Notes: generated from the letters alone by a model not told the origin. Shown: positions 1-8,614, numbered from the stretch's first letter. The stretch: 15,419 nucleotides of DNA from an uncultured Bacteroidales bacterium (GCA_937915765.1 CALGHE010000095.1:1-15419), one strand, 5' to 3'. A program made the numbers and translations.

Positions 1-2412
1 AAAGGTAAAACAAAAGAACAATTGTTTAGTTTTGCCATCTCACTTCGTGACGCCGGTTATGATGATTGTCCAATACCACAATCCTGGTTGGAAGCATTCA
101 GCCTATTGTCACATTATTTAAAGAACTCTACTGATGAAAAGAAGATTATCTTCTTAGACGAACTTCCTTGGATGGATACCCCTCGTTCTAATTTCCTATC
201 TGCTTTTGAACATTTTTGGAATGGTTGGGCTTCGCACTACCCAAACATCAAACTGATAGTTTGCGGCTCGGCCACTTCATGGATGATAGAAAATATCATT
301 GACAATCATGGCGGATTGCACAATCGCATCACACATGAAATCCATCTCCGCCCATTTACTCTAGTGGAAGCGGAAGACTATTTCAACCAATACGGTTTTG
401 AATGGAACCGCCTTTCAGTTCTTCAAGCCTATATGGCTTTGGGAGGGGTACCTTATTATTATAGTCTGTTGGACAATCATTTGAGTCTAGCACAAAACAT
501 AGACCGACTGTTCTTTCATGAGGATGGAGAAATGCGCCGTGAACACGACCGTTTGTTCAAATCCCTGTTTGCATCACCGGATGCTTATTTATCCATTATT
601 AAGGTGCTGGCAGAAAGTAAGAAAGGATTATCTAGAGACGAGATAGCCGGAAAAGCCAAACTCTCCAACAATGGCCATTTGACTAAGTTACTTTCCAACT
701 TAGTGAATTGCGACTTCATCCGAAGCTTCCACGTCAAGGAAAAGAAGATAAAGAGCAATGCACATTTTTATCAACTGACCGACTTGTTTACGCTATTTCA
801 CTACACTTTTGCCCAAAAACAGATTACAGACGAAAATTATTGGTCCAATATGCTCGGTACTAACCGAATGAACATCTACACAGTAGGTTCTGCTACGCAG
901 GGTCTCTCTAATTATCTTAAAGCACAGTTCAAGGATGTTCAGCAAATAAAGGTTGTCGTTGGTCACGACTGCCGTAACAACAGCCGCCTGTTTGCAGAGT
1001 CTGCGGCCAAGATTTTCGCTGCAAATGGAATCAAAGTGTATCTTTTTGAATCGCTTCGACCAACTCCGGAAATGTCTTACGCAATCAGAGAGCTTGGATG
1101 TCAGAGCGGTATTATTTTGACTGCCAGCCACAACCCTAAAGAGTACAACGGTTACAAGGCTTACTGGAATGACGGCGGACAGCTTGTCCCTCCTCACGAT
1201 GTTGACGTGATTAAGGAGGTTGAGAAAATCAAGTCGGTTGACGAAATCAAATTTGAAGGAAACAGCGAGCTTATCGAAATCATCGGAAAAGAGATTGATG
1301 ATAAGTATATCAACGAAATAACAAAACTGTCGCTTTCTCCTGAGTCTATCAAGAGAAACGAAAACATGAAGATTGTTTACACTCCTATTCATGGTACTGG
1401 CGTTTATTTGATTCCTGAAACTCTTAAGCGTTTCGGTTTCAAGAACATTGTGAACGTGCCGGAACAGGACGTGATCAGTGGCGATTTCCCTACTGTGGTT
1501 TCTCCGAATCCGGAAGAGCCCGCGGCTTTGGACATGGCTATAAAGAAGGCTGTGGAAGTTGGTGCCGATATGGTTATGGCTTCTGACCCTGACGCAGACC
1601 GTGTGGGTATCGCTGTTAAGAATGACAAGGGCGAGTTTATCCTCGTGAACGGTAACCAGACTGCGATGATGCTTACTTATTATCTGGTTACTCGCTGGAA
1701 GGAACTTGGCAAGATTAACGGAAAAGAGTACATTGTTAAGACTATCGTTACAAGCGAACTGCTTAAGGACATCGCAGAAAAGAATGGGGTCAAGGTGTTT
1801 GACGTTTACACAGGCTTCAAGTGGATTGCTGCTGTTATGCGCGAGATGGAAGGCAAAATGAACTACATCGGCGGCGGTGAGGAGTCTTACGGTTACCTGG
1901 CAGAATCGTTTGTTCGTGACAAGGACGCTTGCTCGGCTTGCGTAATGATTGCTGAAACTGCGGCTTGGGCGGCTGACAACGGCATGACTATGTATGACTT
2001 GCTTAAGAAGATTTATCTTGAATACGGCTTTACTCTGAACAAGGGTATCTCTGTGGTTAAGAAAGGCAAGGCGGGCGCAGACGAAATTAAGCAGATGATG
2101 GTTGATTTCAGTAACAACGCGCCTAAAGAGATTGCAGGCTCTCCTGTTGTCTTGGTTAAGGATTACAACAAACTTACAGCGACAGACGACAAGGGCAATG
2201 TCACTAAACTTGATTTCCCTTGCACTTCTAACGTGCTTCAGTTCTTCACTGCGGCTGGCGACAAGATTTCAATCCGCCCTTCTGGTACAGAGCCTAAGAT
2301 CAAGTTCTATATAGAAGTGCGCGGCGAAATGAAGTCTTTGGCTGATTATGACGCTGCAACTGAGGCTGCAAATGCTAAGGTGGAAGCGGTTAAAAAGTCT
2401 TTGGGATTGTAA
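1..2412 (+). CDS. Chimeric ORF: AAA/ATPase_2 C-terminal part fused to N-terminally truncated phosphoglucomutase/phosphomannomutase (5' partial)
   Basis: The frame is open from base 1; the first possible start inside it is a TTG at 22, so the true start probably lies outside. Codons 1 to about 286 resemble a Bacteroidales AAA protein of the ATPase_2/DUF234 type: Walker B IIFLDELPW (codons 49-57), sensor-like LIVCGSATSW, and a winged-helix-like C-terminal part. Walker A is not in the window. From about codon 286 the protein is an alpha-D-phosphohexomutase, which interconverts hexose 1- and 6-phosphates. It keeps TASHNP with catalytic Ser (codon 376), the metal loop DPDADR (529-534), sugar loop GEESYG (626-631) and phosphate loop RPSGTEPK (from 759). 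The family's first roughly 65 residues, including the FGTxGLRG segment, are missing. A natural fusion of these two functions is not known to me. Activity of the mutase is doubtful; a genomic rearrangement or assembly join is more likely. The mutase identity is certain, the gene structure is not. Confidence 0.85.
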   Translation, partial: KGKTKEQLFSFAISLRDAGYDDCPIPQSWLEAFSLLSHYLKNSTDEKKIIFLDELPWMDTPRSNFLSAFEHFWNGWASHYPNIKLIVCGSATSWMIENIIDNHGGLHNRITHEIHLRPFTLVEAEDYFNQYGFEWNRLSVLQAYMALGGVPYYYSLLDNHLSLAQNIDRLFFHEDGEMRREHDRLFKSLFASPDAYLSIIKVLAESKKGLSRDEIAGKAKLSNNGHLTKLLSNLVNCDFIRSFHVKEKKIKSNAHFYQLTDLFTLFHYTFAQKQITDENYWSNMLGTNRMNIYTVGSATQGLSNYLKAQFKDVQQIKVVVGHDCRNNSRLFAESAAKIFAANGIKVYLFESLRPTPEMSYAIRELGCQSGIILTASHNPKEYNGYKAYWNDGGQLVPPHDVDVIKEVEKIKSVDEIKFEGNSELIEIIGKEIDDKYINEITKLSLSPESIKRNENMKIVYTPIHGTGVYLIPETLKRFGFKNIVNVPEQDVISGDFPTVVSPNPEEPAALDMAIKKAVEVGADMVMASDPDADRVGIAVKNDKGEFILVNGNQTAMMLTYYLVTRWKELGKINGKEYIVKTIVTSELLKDIAEKNGVKVFDVYTGFKWIAAVMREMEGKMNYIGGGEESYGYLAESFVRDKDACSACVMIAETAAWAADNGMTMYDLLKKIYLEYGFTLNKGISVVKKGKAGADEIKQMMVDFSNNAPKEIAGSPVVLVKDYNKLTATDDKGNVTKLDFPCTSNVLQFFTAAGDKISIRPSGTEPKIKFYIEVRGEMKSLADYDAATEAANAKVEAVKKSLGL
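850..870. other. Junction between ATPase-derived and phosphomutase-derived sequence
   Basis: Upstream residues (ENYWSNML) match the DUF234-side end of ATPase_2 proteins, and downstream residues (GTNRMNIYTVG) match the region just after GLRG in Bacteroidales phosphomutases. Both families can carry Gly-Thr at this point, so the join may have used a GGTACT-like microhomology at 856-861. TTA and CTA leucine codons are frequent before the join (11 counted) and absent after it within the same frame. There is no frameshift or stop at the join. The exact breakpoint cannot be fixed to better than about 10 bases from this sequence alone. Confidence 0.7.
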
Positions 2413-2448
2413 TTTATTTGTTTTATTTTTCCATAATTTCATTTGTAG

Positions 2449-2481
2449 GGGGCGGCCTGTTGGTCGCCCCTGATTTTTTTT
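2449..2481 (+). terminator. Rho-independent terminator of the phosphomutase ORF
   Basis: A nine-pair stem GGGGCGGCC / GGTCGCCCC (one G-T wobble) with loop TGTT is followed by TGATTTTTTTT. It lies 36 bases after the stop codon and separates the mutase from the envelope operon. Confidence 0.9.
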
Positions 2482-2503
2482 GAGAAATATTGTCCTTATA
2501 AAG

Positions 2504-2534
2504 TTTTTATATTAGACTTAATTGTTTATTTTTG
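2504..2534 (+). promoter_or_regulatory. Bacteroidota-type promoter of the envelope operon
   Basis: TATTTTTG at 2527-2534 fits the -7 consensus TAnnTTTG. TTTT at 2504-2507, 19 bases upstream, is a three-of-four match to the -33 element TTTG. It sits after the upstream terminator and predicts a leader of roughly 50 bases before the ATG at 2590. Confidence 0.55.
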
Positions 2535-2589
2535 TAAGTTGTAACGGATAGAGATGGCAAGATTGTTTATCTCTGAAATATAAGGATTT

Positions 2590-4791
2590 ATGAGAAAGAA
2601 TTTTTGTAATGTTATAATATCAGTTTCGGTATTGCTCGGATTGGGCTCGTCTTTGTTGGCTCAACCGGCGATTAATTATCCTAAAAAGAACATAAACGGG
2701 AAGGAGTATTACGAATATCCTGTGCAGAAGAGCGAGGGCTTTTTCTCGATAACTCGCAAGTTTGATGTGTCGAAAGAAGAGATTCTGAAGGCGAATCCGG
2801 GCGCGTCAAACGGACCGACTTTTGGTTCTGTGCTGCTGATTCCGGTTAAGGACAGAAATTATAAGATACATAAGGTGGCGAGCAAGGAGACCTTGTTCTC
2901 TATAAAGCAAAAGTATAACACGTCTTATGAAGAGCTTTATGCTCTGAATCCTACGCTTAAAGAAAAAGGGTTGATTTGCGGAACTGAAATTAAGATTCCG
3001 GAAGCTGCATCTGCAAAGAGCCAGAACGTAAATGTGTCGGCTTTGATTGCGAACTCTAAGATTGACACGGCCGCTCTTGAGAAAAAGCAGACGCCGTCGT
3101 TCGTGTCGCACATGGTGAAAAAAGGCGAGACTCTTTACAGCATAAGCAAGCAGTACGGAGTGTCGTCCGAAGAGATTGTGCGCCTTAACCCGGATGCGAA
3201 GGAGGGCGTGAAGGAGGGCAGCGTGCTTATAATTCCGCCGGTTCACAATAATACAACCCATGATGACAGCAAATTCAAAGGCGCAAGAAGCGAGATGAAG
3301 AGCCATGTTGTAAAGAAAGGTGAGACTTTGTACGGCATAAGCAAGTTGTATGGCATCTCGCAGGATGAGCTGCAGAGAAGAAATCCTCAGATGAAAGATG
3401 GTTTGAATGAGGGCATGCTGATTTTCATTCCTCCAGTTTATCAGGCCACGGCTTTCAAGGAGGTTGTTAAGGTTGATTATATAACGCACGAGGTGAAACG
3501 CCGCGAGACGCTCTTCAGCATAGGGCAGAAGTATGGCGTGTCTGTAGAGGATATCGTGGAGCATAATCCGGGCACAGAGAACGGAATTAAGAGAGGTCTG
3601 GTTTTGAATATTCCGCAAAAGGTTGTCTCTCAGGTTGTTGACACTGTCGCAGTTGACTCTTCTTTGATTGTTGACACACTTGCTGTTCCGGAAAAGGTGA
3701 AGATGACGGACCCTAAGTCAGAGATTAACGTGGCTCTGTTCTTCCCGTTCAATTTTGCAAAGGTGACCCCTGCAAGCAAGACTGACGCCAATACAGAGAA
3801 GTTCGTGGAGTTTTATCAAGGTATGCTGGTTGCGGTAGATTCGCTGAAGAAGACAAACCTGTCTGTGAACCTTCGTGTTTATGATTCTGGAAAGACTGAT
3901 GCTGACGTGCGGAAGTTATTAGGCGGCGAGGAACTGAAGAGCATGGATGTTTTGATTGGCCCTGCTTATACGTCTCAGATAAAGGCTTTGTCTGAGTTTG
4001 CCAAGGCAAATAACGTTAAGCTTATAGTGCCGTTCTCTTCTCGTTCGGAAGAGACTAAGGTGAATCCTAACATCTTCCAGATAAACACTCCGCGCAAGGA
4101 GTCGGCTGCTGTTATCGCGGAGAAGTTCAGCAAAACTTTTAAAGACAAGAACATTGTGCTTATTCGTTTCGGAAAGCCGGAATATAATGATGAAAAGATA
4201 TTAGGAGATACTCTTGACAGTATTTTGACAAAGAATAATGTCAAGTTTAAGTCGGTGATGTTCAGTAATTTGGCTGAGATAAAGAAACAACTTACGGACA
4301 AGGCGGAGAATGTGATATTCCCTGTTACAAACAATCAGGTTGCGCTGAGCCAGGTGTTGCCGCTCATAAATATGACTGACGACGGCAAGAAGAGCATCTC
4401 TTTGTTCGGCTTCTCTGAATGGCAGAGTTATCAGGGCATCAGCAAGGATATGTTCAAGGTTAACATGTATCTTGTTTCTCAGTTCTATGTGGACTATAAA
4501 AGTAAAGAGGTTCGCAATTTCCTGAAGAAATTCCGCATGTTCTATAATTCAGAGCCGGCAAATAGTCAGCCGTCGTACGGTATGCTTGGTTATGATGCGA
4601 TGATGTTCTTCGGAACAGCGATATCTAAGTTTGGTCACGACTTTGAAGACAAAGTCGGAGAAGTTAAGGTCAACATGCTGCAGAGCGGTCTGAAATTCAA
4701 CAAACTTTGTGAGGAGGGCGGATTCTACAATGACTGTGTGTATATAACTCAGCATAACGACAAGACCGGATTCACGGTTATTTGTAAATAA
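2590..4791 (+). CDS. Five-LysM protein with periplasmic-binding-protein (type 1, LivK-like) domain
   Basis: The 733-residue protein begins with a signal peptide (hydrophobic run 8-23, likely cut after LLAQ). Five LysM peptidoglycan-binding modules follow at about 40-85, 91-137, 172-216, 238-281 and 299-342. The last three are the most regular, each with (E/T)TL(Y/F)(S/G)I, a YGV/I turn, an NP asparagine-proline, and a final (I/L)xIP strand. After a Val/Asp/Ser-rich linker (345-375), residues about 378-733 resemble Peripla_BP_6, the fold of amino-acid ABC-transporter binding proteins. There is no lipobox, so the LysM modules probably hold it on peptidoglycan in the periplasm. No permease or ATPase gene is adjacent, so a transport role is not supported; sensing or an envelope-assembly role is inferred. 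It is the first gene of a four-gene cluster. Domain calls are secure, biological role unknown. Confidence 0.88.
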   Translation: MRKNFCNVIISVSVLLGLGSSLLAQPAINYPKKNINGKEYYEYPVQKSEGFFSITRKFDVSKEEILKANPGASNGPTFGSVLLIPVKDRNYKIHKVASKETLFSIKQKYNTSYEELYALNPTLKEKGLICGTEIKIPEAASAKSQNVNVSALIANSKIDTAALEKKQTPSFVSHMVKKGETLYSISKQYGVSSEEIVRLNPDAKEGVKEGSVLIIPPVHNNTTHDDSKFKGARSEMKSHVVKKGETLYGISKLYGISQDELQRRNPQMKDGLNEGMLIFIPPVYQATAFKEVVKVDYITHEVKRRETLFSIGQKYGVSVEDIVEHNPGTENGIKRGLVLNIPQKVVSQVVDTVAVDSSLIVDTLAVPEKVKMTDPKSEINVALFFPFNFAKVTPASKTDANTEKFVEFYQGMLVAVDSLKKTNLSVNLRVYDSGKTDADVRKLLGGEELKSMDVLIGPAYTSQIKALSEFAKANNVKLIVPFSSRSEETKVNPNIFQINTPRKESAAVIAEKFSKTFKDKNIVLIRFGKPEYNDEKILGDTLDSILTKNNVKFKSVMFSNLAEIKKQLTDKAENVIFPVTNNQVALSQVLPLINMTDDGKKSISLFGFSEWQSYQGISKDMFKVNMYLVSQFYVDYKSKEVRNFLKKFRMFYNSEPANSQPSYGMLGYDAMMFFGTAISKFGHDFEDKVGEVKVNMLQSGLKFNKLCEEGGFYNDCVYITQHNDKTGFTVICK

Positions 4792-4801
4792 AAGTATAGT
4801 G

Positions 4802-5539
4802 ATGAGAAAATTGATTTTTTTATTGCTGGTTTTTGCCTCTGTTGTGGCGAACGCCCAGACAAGAAGTCGGTTTGAGCAGGAGGTTTCGGTCGGAGGGTCT
4901 GTGGGGCTGAATATGTCGCAAGTGCGTTTTCTGCACAATGATTTGATGAACAGCAATCAGCTTGGCGAACTTGGATGGACAAAAGGTGTGACTGCCGGAG
5001 TTTCGATGCGTTACATTGCGCAGAAGCATTTTGGTGTTCAGCTTGAGGTCAATTATGCTCAGTGCGGATGGTACGAGAAATATGAAAACAAAGGCGGCGG
5101 CAGCGTTTTTGTCAATGGCGTGGACTTGACTGGCAAGGTTATTGAGCAAGACCTTTCTTATATCAACGTTCCTCTTTTGGCTCATATATACTTTGGAAAT
5201 GACTTTCGCTTTTTCGTGAATTTTGGGCCTAAGATAGGTTTCCTTATAGATGAGGGCGATAAATGTGACGATCCGGATATAAAAAGCGCTTTAATAGAGA
5301 ATGACCCGCGCGTAAGGAAGGATATAGAAGAGAGCAAGTTCGATTATTCGCTTTGCGCAGGTTGCGGATTTGAAGTGAACCTAGGCAAGGTGAAGACATT
5401 GGCAGAGTTCAGGTGGATGTACGGTCTGCAGGATGTTTATCCTCATGAGAGGGATGATGCGTTTCAGCGCTCAAACAATCAGAACTTGGCGTTTACATTA
5501 TGCGTCTTTTTGCCGGTAGCTAAATTTCACAGTAATTGA
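4802..5539 (+). CDS. PorT-family outer membrane beta-barrel protein
   Basis: The ATG at 4802 is preferred over an in-frame GTG one codon earlier because it starts a clean signal peptide, MRKLIFLLLVFASVVANAQ. This gives 245 residues. The mature part has the alternating pattern of a small barrel: a glycine-rich first strand (VGGSVGLNMSQVRF), then a GVTAGVSMRYI-type strand, LQLEVNY-like strands, a strand pair around YINVPLLAHIYFG, then FGPKIGFLID, and late CGFEVNLG and AEFRWMYGL strands. This layout is that of the PorT/outer_membrane_beta-barrel group (PF13568), originally linked to type IX secretion in Porphyromonas, though most family members have no assigned role. It starts 10 bases after the LysM gene stop and ends 9 bases before the radical SAM gene, so co-transcription is likely. 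Family confidence is good; function is open. Confidence 0.82.
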   Translation: MRKLIFLLLVFASVVANAQTRSRFEQEVSVGGSVGLNMSQVRFLHNDLMNSNQLGELGWTKGVTAGVSMRYIAQKHFGVQLEVNYAQCGWYEKYENKGGGSVFVNGVDLTGKVIEQDLSYINVPLLAHIYFGNDFRFFVNFGPKIGFLIDEGDKCDDPDIKSALIENDPRVRKDIEESKFDYSLCAGCGFEVNLGKVKTLAEFRWMYGLQDVYPHERDDAFQRSNNQNLAFTLCVFLPVAKFHSN

Positions 5540-5548
5540 TGATGGTGT

Positions 5549-6484
5549 ATGGCAGCCGATTCTGGTAAGATAAAGAGGTATAGAGCTTATTCAGATTATC
5601 TGAGCAGCATATTTCCGACGCGTGTTCAGAAGATTTCGATAAATGCAGGTTTTACATGTCCGAACAGGGATGGACGAGTTGGTGTTGGTGGCTGCACGTA
5701 TTGCAATAATCAGACATTCAATCCTGAGTATTGCAAGTCGGACAAGTCTGTGAGCCAGCAGATAGAGGAGGGGATAAACTTTTTCCGTAAAAAATATGAA
5801 AATCAGTTGTATTTGGCTTACTTTCAGGCTTATACGAATACGTATGGTTCGTTGTCTGAACTTAAGGCTAAGTACGAGGAGGCATTGTCGCACGAGGGTG
5901 TGGTAGGCTTGGTTATCGGCACAAGGCCCGATTGCGTAGATGACGAACTGCTCGATTACCTCTCTTTTCTGGCACGTGATTACTACATTATGGTGGAGTT
6001 CGGTGTGGAATCTACAAATGATGAGACGCTTGAATTTATAAACAGAGGACATGATTTTGAAGCGGTGAGAAGGGCCGTGCAGGCTGTGTCTGATAGAGGT
6101 TTGCATACGTGCGCACATCTGATTCTTGGCCTTCCGAAAGAAGACAGAGAGATGATTCTTTCGCATGCGGATAGAATATCGGAACTTCCTTTGGACGTTG
6201 TGAAGCTGCATCAGTTGCAGCTAATCAAGGGTACTGTGATGGCAAGACAGTTTGAAGAGAATCCGGAGTGGTTTCATTTGTACAGGTTGGATGAGTATAT
6301 TGGTCTTCTGGTGGACTTTATTGAGCGTCTGAATCCTGAGTTTGTCATAGAAAGGTTTGTGTCTCAATCTCCTAAAGAATTGCTTATTGCTCCAGACTGG
6401 GGCGTTAAGAATTATGAGTTTACTTCAAAGTTGGAAAAGGAACTGGAAAGGAGAGATGCGCGTCAAGGTAGATTTTTTAGGTAG
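5549..6484 (+). CDS. TIGR01212 (YhcC-like) radical SAM protein
   Basis: This 311-residue enzyme has the unusual cluster spacing of the TIGR01212 family: Cys37, Cys49 and Cys52 (CPNRDG...GGCTYC), which would bind a [4Fe-4S] cluster for S-adenosylmethionine cleavage. Further radical SAM marks are AYFQAYTNTY (about 89-98), a GTRPDC segment (about 124-129), the VEFGVES strand and HLILGLP. The family includes E. coli YhcC; its substrate is not established to my knowledge. The start ATG at 5549 lies 9 bases after the PorT-like gene, and the family-typical YRAYSDYL opening follows closely, supporting this start. It ends 18 bases before the porin-like gene. A cytosolic redox enzyme among envelope genes may be there only by operon convenience. 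Family assignment is strong. Confidence 0.92.
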   Translation: MAADSGKIKRYRAYSDYLSSIFPTRVQKISINAGFTCPNRDGRVGVGGCTYCNNQTFNPEYCKSDKSVSQQIEEGINFFRKKYENQLYLAYFQAYTNTYGSLSELKAKYEEALSHEGVVGLVIGTRPDCVDDELLDYLSFLARDYYIMVEFGVESTNDETLEFINRGHDFEAVRRAVQAVSDRGLHTCAHLILGLPKEDREMILSHADRISELPLDVVKLHQLQLIKGTVMARQFEENPEWFHLYRLDEYIGLLVDFIERLNPEFVIERFVSQSPKELLIAPDWGVKNYEFTSKLEKELERRDARQGRFFR

Positions 6485-6502
6485 TTGTTTAGTTCTTATA
6501 TA

Positions 6503-7762
6503 ATGAAAAATCTTATATTATTTATTTTAGGGTCATTGTTGGCCTCTGCGGCTTTGGCACAAGAAAATGTGGCAGAGCCGGGAAAAATGCGTGTCAGTTA
6601 CTACGGTTTCGTGCGCAGTGATTTTTACTTTGATTCAAGGTCGTGCATAAATGGAGCGGACGGACTCTTCGGAATTGTGCCGAAAGATAAGGCGGCGATA
6701 GAAGGAGAGGATTTGAACGAAACGTCTTCGGCTCGCTTGTTGAGTATAGCTACTCGCGTGGGGCTGAAACTGAGCGGACCGGATGTTTTAGGTGCTAAGT
6801 CGTCAGGGCGAGTAGAGGCTGACTTTTGCGGATTTAGCAATAGCGCCACTATGCTGAGAATCAGACTTGCGTATATGAAACTTGACTGGCAGAAGTGGGG
6901 CTTGCTTGTAGGTCATAATTGGCATCCTATGTTTGGCAATGTGGCGCCGGAGGTTGCGGGGCTTTCTACTGGGTGTCCGTTCCAGCCGTTCAATTTTAGT
7001 CCCCAGGTCAGGCTTGATTATAAGCTGAACAGGTCGAGCCTGTTTTTGGCTGCGGTCTATCAGTTGCAGTACAATTCTGTAGGGCCAGATGCTGCGGACA
7101 ATACAAAACTTTCGACATCGACGCAGTTTCTGACTGACGGAATCTTGCCTGAACTGCATTTAGGCTGGGAAGGCAAGTGCGAGAATTTCTCATTTAATGC
7201 AGGTGTGAACTATCTGCGGCTGAAGCCAAGAACAGCCGGTTTTGTGGATGGTCAGAGGGTTAAGGTGTCAGAGAGTGTGTCTTCTCTTTCAGCAACGGTG
7301 GCGGCAGCTTACAAGAAAGATAAGCTTGATGTGAAACTGAAGTCTATCTATGGACAGAATTTGGCACATCTGCTACTTTTTGGAGGGTACGGCGTGTCTG
7401 AAAAAAATGAGGACGGCAGCTTTGAATATACAAATTTTAATAATTCAATTAGCTGGCTTAACATATCTTACGGGTTAAATCATAAGGTAGGCTTGTTTTT
7501 GGGCTACGCAAAGAATTTGGGCACTTCAGACCCTCTGGCAGATTATGACAACATCTACGTGAGGTCTGGTTTGAAAAACTTGGATTACGTGTGGCGAGGC
7601 TCTTTGCAGTACTTCTATCTGAAGAAACATTGGGCTTTAGGACTTGAATATGAACTTACTACAGCAGGTTACGGCAAGCTGGATCTAAATGACGGCACAG
7701 TGTTTGGAACCGAAGGCGTTTCGAATAACAGAGTGACAGGCATGGTTCAGTATTTCTTTTAA
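6503..7762 (+). CDS. Porin-like outer membrane beta-barrel protein
   Basis: The ATG at 6503 opens a 419-residue protein with a signal peptide MKNLILFILGSLLASAALAQ; a TTG 18 bases upstream would add six residues before it and is less likely. The mature N-terminus (MRVSYYGFVRSDFYFDSR) resembles the first strand of Bacteroidota porin-like proteins (DcaP-like or related), and the sequence continues with many alternating amphipathic strands such as VGLKLSG, GRVEADFCG, LRIRLAYMKLDW and WGLLVGHNW. It ends MVQYFF, a C-terminal phenylalanine typical of barrel proteins recognised by the BAM machinery. Substrate cannot be inferred. It is the last gene of the cluster and is followed by a strong terminator. 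The barrel call is firm, the exact subfamily is not. Confidence 0.75.
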   Translation: MKNLILFILGSLLASAALAQENVAEPGKMRVSYYGFVRSDFYFDSRSCINGADGLFGIVPKDKAAIEGEDLNETSSARLLSIATRVGLKLSGPDVLGAKSSGRVEADFCGFSNSATMLRIRLAYMKLDWQKWGLLVGHNWHPMFGNVAPEVAGLSTGCPFQPFNFSPQVRLDYKLNRSSLFLAAVYQLQYNSVGPDAADNTKLSTSTQFLTDGILPELHLGWEGKCENFSFNAGVNYLRLKPRTAGFVDGQRVKVSESVSSLSATVAAAYKKDKLDVKLKSIYGQNLAHLLLFGGYGVSEKNEDGSFEYTNFNNSISWLNISYGLNHKVGLFLGYAKNLGTSDPLADYDNIYVRSGLKNLDYVWRGSLQYFYLKKHWALGLEYELTTAGYGKLDLNDGTVFGTEGVSNNRVTGMVQYFF

Positions 7763-7774
7763 AGAGATAACAAT

Positions 7775-7827
7775 AAGGCGGCTTTTACGTATATCTAAGA
7801 GACAAGAGTAAAAGCCGCTTTGTTTTT
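7775..7827. terminator. Terminator between convergent genes
   Basis: A 14-pair stem (7775-7788 with 7808-7821, one G-T wobble) has a 19-base loop and is followed on the plus strand by GTTTTT. It ends the envelope operon 12 bases after its last stop codon. Read on the minus strand it could also end the exonuclease transcript, though the T-tract there is weaker (TTATTGTTAT). Confidence 0.85.
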
Positions 7828-7843
7828 GCACGATGATAAGATG

Positions 7844-8572
7844 TCACACGTGTTCTATATTTTCTTCGTCGATAATCTCTTTGCCAGAAAGCCTCAGGTA
7901 AACCTGAGCCGTTGCCACAACGTCTTTTTCGCAATATTTCGCAATCCTTTCAACATCTTTCTCTTTATAAAAAACGTTTGCCACTTGGCTGCCGTCTATA
8001 TCGTCTTTAGGTGTTTTTATGTTGAATACAGCACAAAGCAGTTTCAGTGACGTGTAGTGTTTGTAGTCGCCAAACTTCCACAAGTCCATAGTGTCAATAA
8101 ACTTGCACTCCCACGGTTTCTTTCCAGCCACGTTCAGAATGTCGGGCAGCGAGATGCCGTTTATCAGCATACGTCTTGCGATGTATGGAATGTCAAACTC
8201 TTTAGAATTGTGTCCGCATAAGTTGCACAATGGATTTTTCATGCAGAAATTATTAAGCAGATCGGCAAACTCTGTCAGAAGTTTATGTTCGTCGTTGCCG
8301 TAAAAAGACTTTACGCGAAAACAGTTCTTCCCTGCCTTTTGGTGTATAAATCCAACAGATATGCAGACTATTTTTCCAAATTCTGCAAATATGCCAGCTT
8401 CATGAAACATTTCGTCGGCATTGTCGTCAGTGCCGTAGCGTTCCGGAGAGCGTTTTCTGAGTTGGTCGCATTTGTCGGCCCACAATTCTGCAAGAGCAGG
8501 AGGCAACTCGTTCTGAGTCTCGGTCAACGGGACGGTTTCTATGTCTAAAAAGATAATGTTGTTCAAATTCAT
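7844..8572 (-). CDS. Predicted DEDDy 3'-5' exonuclease (PolB-like, PF10108 type)
   Basis: The 242-residue protein has the exonuclease motifs in order: Exo I IIFLDIETV with Asp10 and Glu12, Exo II HNSKEFDIPYIARR with Asp127, and Exo III YCEKDVVAT with Tyr213 and Asp217. This makes it a DEDDy-type 3'-5' exonuclease, probably acting on DNA with two metal ions, of the stand-alone family that resembles DNA polymerase B proofreading domains. The frame is open further upstream to 8650, but the ATG at 8572 is chosen: the upstream extension would run through a terminator-like hairpin and promoter-like boxes, and family members begin with the strand just before Exo I. It follows iorA on the same strand with an 84-base gap. 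A link to repair is inference; the enzyme class is well supported. Confidence 0.85.
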   Translation of the reverse strand: MNLNNIIFLDIETVPLTETQNELPPALAELWADKCDQLRKRSPERYGTDDNADEMFHEAGIFAEFGKIVCISVGFIHQKAGKNCFRVKSFYGNDEHKLLTEFADLLNNFCMKNPLCNLCGHNSKEFDIPYIARRMLINGISLPDILNVAGKKPWECKFIDTMDLWKFGDYKHYTSLKLLCAVFNIKTPKDDIDGSQVANVFYKEKDVERIAKYCEKDVVATAQVYLRLSGKEIIDEENIEHV

Positions 8573-8591
8573 AAAGGCGGTTTTTAGTTTG

Positions 8592-8614
8592 CAAAAGTAG
8601 AATATACAAATATA
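8592..8614 (-). promoter_or_regulatory. Candidate promoter(s) of the exonuclease gene
   Basis: Two -7-like boxes read on the minus strand: TATATTTG (8614-8607) and TACTTTTG (8599-8592). Both match TAnnTTTG. No good -33 TTTG lies 19-21 bases upstream of either. The second box would give a leader of only about 10-15 bases before the ATG at 8572. Confidence 0.45.

Noticed and set aside
2102..2314. Second plus-strand frame inside the phosphomutase
   Set aside because: It has no recognisable domain and lies wholly within a region coding for the mutase phosphate-binding domain.
2806..3618. Long minus-strand open frame opposite the LysM modules
   Set aside because: It is low in sense, has no family resemblance, and arises from the codon pattern of the plus-strand repeats.
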